In this document: positions 1 through 5,013 of the stretch, piece after piece
How positions within the stretch are numbered: the stretch's first letter is position 1
Layout of the letters: each line of letters starts with the position of its first letter
Position numbers and translations under genes: made by a program
Assembly (NCBI GenBank): GCA_002419285.1
Contig: DIFU01000133.1
Location: forward strand, 1 to 5,013
DNA: 5,013 bases
Direction: 5' to 3'
Source of the DNA: Prolixibacteraceae bacterium UBA5740
GTDB taxonomy: Bacteria > Bacteroidota > Bacteroidia > Bacteroidales > Prolixibacteraceae
The notes under the pieces: model-generated
The model's input: the letters and a program-made list of their open reading frames with translations, nothing else
The model's database searches: none
Told to the model about the DNA's origin: nothing

Positions 1-2209
1 CTCCCGAAACTATCGCATTATAGGCCCCTTCTCCCGGATAACCGGTCTTGTAGGTGATGTCCGGAACAAATACCAGGTAGCCGTTGCTGGCGTAAATGGT
101 CCGGTTGATGGTCGACCTGCTGGGAGATGGAATCTGGTGACGGTTAACCGACTCCGACATTTGCTCATAGAAATAAATGACCATCGGATATTTTTTCCCA
201 GGATTGAAGTTCTCCGGCTTGTATAAAATTCCCTTCAGTCTTTCTCCCGTAAAAGAATTCCACTCAACCAATTCAGTTGTGGCCCAATTGTAATCCTTCT
301 GTTGTGGATTGGCATCACTCACCTTTTTTGCATGGTTGAAACGGGTATCGCTAACCCAAAGGTCAGGGAAAATGATTGCGTCTTCCTTTTTCCAAACCAA
401 CACTTCCGACTCTTTCGCTTTCGTTGAAAAACTATAGAAATGATCATCCAGCAAAAGTTTTACGGGTTCTTTCACGGTCGAGAAATCAGCGGTGAAAAAT
501 CCCGATTGCATCGATTCGGTTTGGAAGGCCGATAGTAAAAGACCTGCCTTGGAGGGGATGAATTCTTCCTCTGGATCGGTTTTAATATAGCGCAGACGAA
601 TGTTATTTCTTCGGCCAAAGGATTGGGTTACGGAGACAGGCACTCTTGTTCCGGTAGGATCTATGCGCCAGATGTCATACCGGTCGTAAATATAGATATA
701 TCGGTCGTCGGGAGCCCATCCGGCAACTCCATAGGGTGACGGTGGGGCAGGAGTGTCGTCGGTTTCATTGTAAAAGCCGACAGGAATCATTTTGGTAAGC
801 GATATCTCCTCAGTACCGGTAAGTTCTGTTGAACGCGCGTACCATGAGCTGTCGGCATGCTCATACCATACGATATATTTTCCGCCGGGCGATAACTGAA
901 CGATGTTTTTCTCCTGCAACATCAGCCTCTTGATTCCGGTCGCCAGGTCAACCAGGTATGCATCCCTGGTGCGTGATCCGGTCCAGCTGCTGGCTCGCTG
1001 GTAGTTGGAAACATCGGAGCCCAGGGCAACATTCCCGTTGCCTTTCTGAATAGTCGAAACATCCCTGATATTCAGGTCGGCCAGCTGAATCAGGCGATTG
1101 TTTTCGGTATGGTAGACTGCAAGGTAAGTTCTTTTCTTTTCCCTTTCCAGTTCAGCTTTCTGCTGGGGCTGCAGTGTGGCATCCTTCCAATGCCAAATGT
1201 CCAGTCCGGGTTTCTCTTCAGGAAGAAGGCTGTCGACGGGTTCAGGCTGAGGAGTGGGCGCCGTTCCGAAATAGAGCTTTTTCCCATCCTCCGAAAAGCT
1301 GATCCTGCCATGTTCCGAGGGCGACCATCCAACAGGCATGCCCGTATTGTTAGATGCCGCGACAACCTGGCTTTTGGAAGATCCGATATTGGCAAGCACC
1401 AACGAGAACACTTTTACTTCAGCGGTGTCTTTCGAATGAAGGAAGGCAACCTGTGAGCCTGTTTCATTGGGTATGGGGTCTTTCACCCAACCTTCGTCAC
1501 TAAACAGCACTGAAATATTACGGGTTGGGGAATTCCAGACCGAAATGACCGAACGGGTAGCGACCGAATCTCTGCCCTCCTGCGAAAAGAAAAGCTTTCC
1601 TGCCTTTTTTGCAAAGCGGTAGGAAGTGACCCTCTGAAACATGAGCGTATCTCCTGATGGGACGTGCAGCAATACCATGGTATCGCCCGACTGCTTCTCT
1701 TTGCTTTTTTTCTTTTCGGCAGTGGTATCAACCTGAGCCACGGTTTTTGTCAGAAAAGCTATCCATTCGGAATTTACTTCTGGCAGATCATATGACTTGA
1801 CTTGTCCAAACCTGATGTGGTTTGACTGGCTGAGCCGGTAAATACCCAGGCTGTCCATCGGCATATCCTCTTTTTTAACTTTCTTCTTTTTGGCAACCCT
1901 GACTGAATCTTCCGGTGGTTTAATGTGGAAAGCCACAAAATGTCCTGAACTTTCCAGTTCCGCCTTATAGCCTCTGGAAATGGTCACTTCCGAATCATTT
2001 TTCAGATTCCGCAGCATCAGGAAACCGTCTCCTTGCTGGGGATTCAGTTCATAAACCAGGGTTTGGCCATCGTGTGATACCGATTCATTTCCAATGGTTT
2101 TCCATTGGGCATAATCATTCGAGGTGATCACTTTTTTATTTTTTTCCTGGGCTGTGCCTGTAAATACACAAAAAGCAACTAAAGCTGTCAAAAGAATTTT
2201 CATCATCAT
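1..2209 (-). CDS. Secreted S9 family (prolyl oligopeptidase-type) serine peptidase, C-terminus cut by window edge
   Basis: Reading the minus strand from ATG at 2209 gives 736 uninterrupted codons that run off the left edge. Residues 1-20 form a Sec signal peptide (MMMKILL, a hydrophobic core, then GTA before QEK), so the protein is probably periplasmic or outer-envelope. Residues 30-640 are rich in beta strands, with repeated blade-like stretches such as LSPGGKYIVWYE (439-450) and WAPDDRYIYIYDRYDIWRID (498-517), as expected for the propeller that gates S9 peptidases. From about residue 645 the alpha/beta-hydrolase domain begins: GERLKGILYKPENF, KKYPMVIYFYE and NGYLVFVPDITYKTGYPGEG are family-typical. 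The Ser-Asp-His triad, normally including a GQSWGG-like motif, would lie off-window, so activity cannot be checked. Bacteroidota homologues are about 900 residues or more, so roughly 200 are missing. Three in-frame ATGs (2209, 2206, 2203) start the gene and no Shine-Dalgarno is visible. The family assignment is firm; the substrate (probably peptides or oligopeptides) is unknown. Confidence 0.9.
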   Translation of the reverse strand, partial: MMMKILLTALVAFCVFTGTAQEKNKKVITSNDYAQWKTIGNESVSHDGQTLVYELNPQQGDGFLMLRNLKNDSEVTISRGYKAELESSGHFVAFHIKPPEDSVRVAKKKKVKKEDMPMDSLGIYRLSQSNHIRFGQVKSYDLPEVNSEWIAFLTKTVAQVDTTAEKKKSKEKQSGDTMVLLHVPSGDTLMFQRVTSYRFAKKAGKLFFSQEGRDSVATRSVISVWNSPTRNISVLFSDEGWVKDPIPNETGSQVAFLHSKDTAEVKVFSLVLANIGSSKSQVVAASNNTGMPVGWSPSEHGRISFSEDGKKLYFGTAPTPQPEPVDSLLPEEKPGLDIWHWKDATLQPQQKAELEREKKRTYLAVYHTENNRLIQLADLNIRDVSTIQKGNGNVALGSDVSNYQRASSWTGSRTRDAYLVDLATGIKRLMLQEKNIVQLSPGGKYIVWYEHADSSWYARSTELTGTEEISLTKMIPVGFYNETDDTPAPPSPYGVAGWAPDDRYIYIYDRYDIWRIDPTGTRVPVSVTQSFGRRNNIRLRYIKTDPEEEFIPSKAGLLLSAFQTESMQSGFFTADFSTVKEPVKLLLDDHFYSFSTKAKESEVLVWKKEDAIIFPDLWVSDTRFNHAKKVSDANPQQKDYNWATTELVEWNSFTGERLKGILYKPENFNPGKKYPMVIYFYEQMSESVNRHQIPSPSRSTINRTIYASNGYLVFVPDITYKTGYPGEGAYNAIVSG

Positions 2210-2457
2210 ATGGGTAAAGTCTGTTTTTTCGAATTGCCAAAATACCATTTTTCGCCGGAAGATTTCATTTGTGGATAATCATGAATATTCTTACCATATT
2301 ATTTTTTGGCATTCCATGGTTCCGGGTATGTCCAACCGGCTGTCAGGGATCACACAGGTTGCCTATTTTGCCTTGTTATGTATGACAAAACACTAGGCCT
2401 CAAGGAAAAACAATTTGATTTTTCTACATTTGCGATAATTCGTAACTTGATTGAAGA
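2210..2457. other. Divergent intergenic region between S9 peptidase and sulfatase
   Basis: This 248-bp AT-rich stretch separates two divergently transcribed genes and must carry the start signals of both. On the plus strand, an exact TAnnTTTG element lies at 2425-2432, listed separately. On the minus strand no exact match to that motif was found. The nearest is TATTTTGG at 2237-2244, which is one base short in the spacer and about 28 bases upstream of the peptidase start. An 8-bp palindrome, GAATATTC (2283-2290), lies within an AT-rich patch. It could be an operator but is short enough to be chance. No small ORF with family resemblance and no RNA gene was recognised. Confidence 0.6.
2425..2432 (+). 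promoter_or_regulatory. Putative Bacteroidota -7 promoter element (TACATTTG) for the sulfatase gene
   Basis: TACATTTG matches the Bacteroidota sigma-A -7 consensus TAnnTTTG exactly. It ends 25 bases before the sulfatase ATG at 2458, which would give a short leader of roughly 15-20 bases. No TTTG-type -33 element is present at the usual spacing of about 19-21 bp; the sequence there is CAAGGAAAAA. The promoter may therefore be weak or activator-dependent, or the match may be fortuitous in AT-rich DNA. Position and orientation favour a real promoter. Confidence 0.5.
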
Positions 2458-3894
2458 ATGAAACAAAACATCATTTTTGGAGCTTTGGGAGCAGGCGTAA
2501 TGCTTGCATCTTGCGGAACATCCGGAGATTCCGGGAAAACCGAACCGGCTAAGCCAAACATCATCTATATTCTTGCCGATGACCTGGGTTATGGCGATGT
2601 GGGTTTCAACGGACAAAGAAAATTTGCCACACCGAATATCGACAGGCTTGCAGCTGAAGGATTGGTTTTCACCAATCATTATTCAGGAAGCACCGTTTGT
2701 GCCCCTTCCCGTTCTTCATTAATGACTGGTCAGCACACAGGCCACACATATATCCGGGGCAATCGCGAGCACCAGCCCGAGGGGCAGGAGCCCCTTCCTG
2801 CCTCCACATTTACCGTTGCCAAAATGCTGAAATCGGCAGGATATGTGACCGGGGCTTTTGGTAAATGGGGACTGGGATTTCCCGGCTCGGAGGGTGACCC
2901 TAACAACCAGGGATTTGATGAATTCTTCGGTTATAATTGCCAGCGAATCGGGCATAATTATTATCCTTATTATCTCTGGCACAACCAGGAAAAAGTGATG
3001 CTGCCCGGAAATGAGGGAAAGGCCACCGGTGAATATGCCCCGGATGTAATCCACAGGGAAGCTTTAAAATTTATTGACAATAACAAGGATAAGCCTTTCT
3101 TTCTCTATTACCCATCGATTATACCCCATGCCGAACTCCTGGCTCCTGAAGCCTATATGCAACAGCACAGGGGCAAATATGAGCCCGAGAAACCTTATGC
3201 AGGGTACGATGACGGCCCCCAGTACCGGCAGGGGCCCTATGGTTCGCAGCCTGAGACCCATGCGGCTTTCGCTGCCATGATCCATATTTTGGATGACCAG
3301 GTGGGTGAAATCATGGCCAAACTGAAGGAGTACGGTTTGGAGGACAACACCATCGTGATTTTCACCTCCGATAACGGGCCACATCTTGAGGGCGGGGCCG
3401 ATCCTGACTATTTCGACAGTAACGGGCCGTTCAGGGGCTATAAGCGGGATCTTTATGAAGGGGGAATCCGTGTGCCCTTTGTAGCAAGTTGGAAGGGGAA
3501 GATTCAACCTGGCACCACGGATCATATCTCGGCATTCTGGGATTTTTTCCCTACAATGGCTGATCTCACCGGGTCTCCAGTCCCGGAAGGCCTCGACGGT
3601 ATCTCATGGCTTCCGACATTGAACGGACAACACGAAAATCAAAAAGTGCATAGCTATCTTTATTGGGAGTTTCATGAAAGGGGACTGACTCAGGCCGTCA
3701 GGGCTGGCAAATGGAAAGCGGTCAGGAAAGGGTTCGACCAGCCTGTCGAATTATATGACCTGGAGTCAGATCCATCAGAATTGCAGGACTTGGCTGGCAT
3801 GAATATTGAGAAAGCTTCTGAAATGGAAAAAATCCTGGAGGAGGCCCGCACTGAGTCACAAATCTGGCCGGTGATGCAAGCCATCAAAGAATAA
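2458..3894 (+). CDS. Lipoprotein sulfatase, formylglycine-dependent S1 (arylsulfatase-like) family
   Basis: This is a 478-residue complete protein of normal family length. It should hydrolyse sulfate esters, probably on glycans or small aromatics, in the periplasm or at the outer membrane. Residues 1-19 end in a lipobox (MLASC, Cys19), predicting a lipid anchor. The core begins at KPNIIYILADDLGYGD, with metal ligands Asp41 and Asp42. Cys81-Ala-Pro-Ser-Arg85 is the CxPSR motif whose cysteine becomes formylglycine. Further active-site residues by family alignment are Lys136 (GKWGLG), His224 (PHAE), Asp305-Asn306 (SDNGPHLEGGADPD) and Lys329 (RGYKRDLYEGGIRVP). The C-terminal LYDLESDPSELQDLA (432-446) is also typical. 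The usual GKWHLG histidine is Gly138 here, which from memory is shared by a large bacterial clade also carrying FGYNCQR and PHAEL motifs. The start is supported by the signal peptide and the -7 element upstream. No maturase is visible nearby. The barrel gene follows after 47 bp on the same strand and may be co-transcribed. The natural substrate cannot be read from sequence. Confidence 0.95.
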   Translation: MKQNIIFGALGAGVMLASCGTSGDSGKTEPAKPNIIYILADDLGYGDVGFNGQRKFATPNIDRLAAEGLVFTNHYSGSTVCAPSRSSLMTGQHTGHTYIRGNREHQPEGQEPLPASTFTVAKMLKSAGYVTGAFGKWGLGFPGSEGDPNNQGFDEFFGYNCQRIGHNYYPYYLWHNQEKVMLPGNEGKATGEYAPDVIHREALKFIDNNKDKPFFLYYPSIIPHAELLAPEAYMQQHRGKYEPEKPYAGYDDGPQYRQGPYGSQPETHAAFAAMIHILDDQVGEIMAKLKEYGLEDNTIVIFTSDNGPHLEGGADPDYFDSNGPFRGYKRDLYEGGIRVPFVASWKGKIQPGTTDHISAFWDFFPTMADLTGSPVPEGLDGISWLPTLNGQHENQKVHSYLYWEFHERGLTQAVRAGKWKAVRKGFDQPVELYDLESDPSELQDLAGMNIEKASEMEKILEEARTESQIWPVMQAIKE

Positions 3895-3941
3895 ATCAGG
3901 AGTTTTACCGTTTTGAGAATAATCATCTTAAAATTGAAGCC

Positions 3942-4535
3942 ATGAAAAGATTATTTTTTGTTTTCATCTTCACCCTGGTAACGCTTATTCTGGCGGCTCA
4001 GCCTGATTTGGACCTTGGTATTAAAGCAGGGTTGACAAATTCGGAATTTTCTGTGTCGCGTGAGAACTATAATTCTGAAAGCATCCTGAGTTACCATGTG
4101 GGAGCATTCGGAAGGGTAGGCTGGGGCAGGGTTTTTCTTCAGCCCGAAGTTTATTTCAATTCGAGGGGAGGTGACCTGAAAGAGATTACCAATTCCAACG
4201 CGATGGACATACCCCACAAGTTTGACATGAACACGGTCGATGTACCATTGCTGGCAGGGATAAAGCTGTTTAAAAGCGATTTCATCAATGTACGCGCGAT
4301 GGGCGGACCTCTCTTTAGCTTCGTTACCTCGAAAGACGTGAATGAAGAATCACGGTTCACGGTTGATGCCTTCCGTGATCAGTTCTTTGGCTGGCAATAT
4401 GGTGTTGGCATCGATCTATGGATGATCACCATTGATGCCCGTTTCGAAAACAGCAGGAATAGCGTGGTGCAAACCAGCGATTTCAATGCCCGCAACAAAA
4501 CATTCCTGATTTCTGCGGGAATCAAACTCTTTTAG
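3942..4535 (+). CDS. Outer membrane beta-barrel protein, PorT-like
   Basis: This is a 197-residue complete protein with a clear Sec signal peptide (MKRLFFVFIF through LILAAQ; cleavage probably near residue 19-20). The mature part alternates polar and hydrophobic residues in glycine- and aromatic-containing strands: LGIKAGL (25-31), YHVGAFGRVG (51-60), RVFLQPEVYF (63-72), VDVPLLAGIKLF (99-110), INVRAMGGPLFSFV (115-128), FGWQYGVGIDLW (149-160), ITIDARFEN (162-170) and TFLISAGIKLF (187-197). That is about eight strands ending in the C-terminal phenylalanine expected of barrels inserted by the Bam machinery. The opening GIKAGL, the VPLLAGIK segment and the length fit the Bacteroidota family often named PorT or 'outer membrane beta-barrel protein' (OMP_b-brl_2 type). 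This is a fold-level call and no specific function can be assigned. It is not evidence for the type IX secretion PorT itself. It lies 47 bp after the sulfatase with no hairpin terminator seen between them, so read-through transcription is plausible. No Shine-Dalgarno is visible. Confidence 0.85.
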   Translation: MKRLFFVFIFTLVTLILAAQPDLDLGIKAGLTNSEFSVSRENYNSESILSYHVGAFGRVGWGRVFLQPEVYFNSRGGDLKEITNSNAMDIPHKFDMNTVDVPLLAGIKLFKSDFINVRAMGGPLFSFVTSKDVNEESRFTVDAFRDQFFGWQYGVGIDLWMITIDARFENSRNSVVQTSDFNARNKTFLISAGIKLF

Positions 4536-4549
4536 GAAATATTCTCAGG
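4536..4549. other. 14-bp convergent gap without a recognisable terminator
   Basis: The barrel stop (TAG, 4533-4535) and the nspC stop (TGA on the minus strand, 4550-4552) are 14 bases apart. The gap and its flanks show no stable GC-rich stem followed by a T-run on either strand. A weak near-palindrome around AAGCTT (4556-4561) lies inside the nspC coding end and is not terminator-like. Transcripts from the two sides may overlap at their 3' ends. Confidence 0.5.
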
Positions 4550-5013
4550 TCAGGAAAGCTTCTGCTTATAGGAATCATATCCGAAAGACCTGACCAACTC
4601 AAACCCACCATCCGAATGGAGAATGCCGATGGAAGGATGGCCGACACCATTGAAAAAATTGGTTTTTACCATGGTGTAATGGATCATATCTTCAAAAATG
4701 ATCCGGTCTCCCGGTTTCAACTCGTTGTCAAACGACCAGAATCCAACAAAGTCCCCGCTCAGGCATGAATTTCCACCCATCCGGTAGGTGGGTTTGCCAT
4801 TTACCGGTTCAAAATGCGATCCTTCGATCCTAGGCTTGTAGGGCATCTCCAGGCAGTCGGGCATATGGGCGGCAAACGATACGTCGAGCATGGCGGTCTT
4901 GATTCCTTTGTTTTCAACGATATCCAGCACTGTAGAGACCAGCACACCGGTATCCCACGCAAATGCCGATCCCGGCTCCAGAATGATGTGTTTGTTGTAT
5001 TTCGCCTTGAAAG
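4550..5013 (-). CDS. nspC: Carboxynorspermidine/carboxyspermidine decarboxylase, N-terminus cut by window edge
   Basis: The minus strand is open from the right edge to TGA at 4550-4552, giving the last 153 residues of a protein normally about 375-400 long. It is a cytosolic PLP-dependent enzyme of the alanine racemase/ornithine decarboxylase fold. It removes CO2 from carboxynorspermidine or carboxyspermidine, the last step of the alternative norspermidine/spermidine route. In Bacteroidota the product is usually spermidine. Visible landmarks, numbered from the first complete codon in the window, are: LEPGSAFAWDTG (11-22), the EPG loop that contacts PLP phosphate; LDVSFAAHMPDCLEMPYKPR (42-61), diagnostic for NspC; NSCLSGD (81-87), whose Cys83 corresponds to the ornithine decarboxylase active-site cysteine; and HYTMVKTNFFNGV (111-123), whose Tyr112 corresponds to the PLP-contacting tyrosine. 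All are intact. Translation could only appear to start inside the window at the GTG at 4943-4945; coding similarity clearly continues upstream of it, so that is not the true start. The partner carboxyspermidine dehydrogenase is not visible. Confidence 0.93.
   Translation of the reverse strand, partial: FKAKYNKHIILEPGSAFAWDTGVLVSTVLDIVENKGIKTAMLDVSFAAHMPDCLEMPYKPRIEGSHFEPVNGKPTYRMGGNSCLSGDFVGFWSFDNELKPGDRIIFEDMIHYTMVKTNFFNGVGHPSIGILHSDGGFELVRSFGYDSYKQKLS

Noticed and set aside
1109..1456. Plus-strand open frame of 115 codons, and similar short frames at 1090-1395 and 1483-1731 on the minus strand
   Set aside because: All lie inside the continuous S9 peptidase reading frame, in other frames or strand. 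Their translations are basic, low-sense sequences with no family resemblance.
2150..2172. Lipoprotein signal in the S9 peptidase (Cys14)
   Set aside because: The residues before the cysteine (VAF) do not fit a lipobox because of Phe at -1. A normal signal peptidase I site near residue 20 fits better.
2124..2396. Plus-strand open frame of 90 codons covering the S9 start and part of the intergenic region
   Set aside because: It overlaps the signal peptide coding region of the peptidase on the opposite strand, resembles no family and has no start signal. It reads as a shadow frame.
3064..3525. Minus-strand open frame of 153 codons inside the sulfatase
   Set aside because: The plus-strand frame here encodes conserved sulfatase active-site motifs. 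The antisense frame has no recognisable domain.
2450..3941. The 7-mer ATTGAAG just before both plus-strand start codons (2450-2456 and 3933-3939)
   Set aside because: It ends only 1-2 bases before ATG, too close for a Shine-Dalgarno, and a 7-mer shared by two sites in AT-rich DNA is easily chance.
3895..3941. Terminator or separate promoter between the sulfatase and barrel genes
   Set aside because: There is no stem-loop with a T-run. TACCGTTTTG resembles the -7 element but has the wrong internal spacing.
2458..4535. Polysaccharide utilisation locus
   Set aside because: Only a sulfatase supports it. There is no SusC, SusD, glycoside hydrolase, hybrid two-component system or anti-sigma/sigma pair in the window.

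Overview
The window looks like ordinary chromosome from a member of the Bacteroidota, probably a Bacteroidales or Marinilabiliales type or a related marine or gut lineage. This is inferred from four things: the gene families present, A-rich start regions without recognisable Shine-Dalgarno sequences, an exact Bacteroidota-type -7 promoter element (TAnnTTTG) in front of one gene, and a PorT-like outer membrane barrel ending in phenylalanine. There are no RNA genes, insertion sequences, CRISPR arrays or phage genes. About 94% of the window is coding.

Layout. Bases 1-2209 (minus strand) hold the first 736 residues of a large secreted S9 (prolyl oligopeptidase family) peptidase. Its C-terminal catalytic domain continues off the left edge. 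A 248-bp divergent intergenic region (2210-2457) separates it from a plus-strand pair: a lipoprotein sulfatase of the formylglycine-dependent S1 type (2458-3894) and, 47 bp later, a small outer membrane beta-barrel protein (3942-4535). Only 14 bp after the barrel stop lies the stop codon of a convergent minus-strand gene, the C-terminal 153 residues of carboxynorspermidine/carboxyspermidine decarboxylase (NspC). That gene continues off the right edge.

How the genes relate. The peptidase, sulfatase and barrel are all exported and fit an envelope or periplasmic nutrient-scavenging role, acting on peptides and on sulfated glycans or other sulfate esters. No SusC/SusD pair, glycoside hydrolase or sulfatase-maturing enzyme is visible, so a polysaccharide utilisation locus cannot be claimed. 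The decarboxylase is a cytosolic housekeeping enzyme of the alternative spermidine pathway and is probably an unrelated neighbour.

I found no convincing undescribed system. The points worth a second look are modest: a glycine at the usual active-site histidine of the sulfatase, lysine-rich segments inside the S9 propeller region, a barrel of unknown function next to a lone sulfatase, and an isolated -7 element upstream of the sulfatase.
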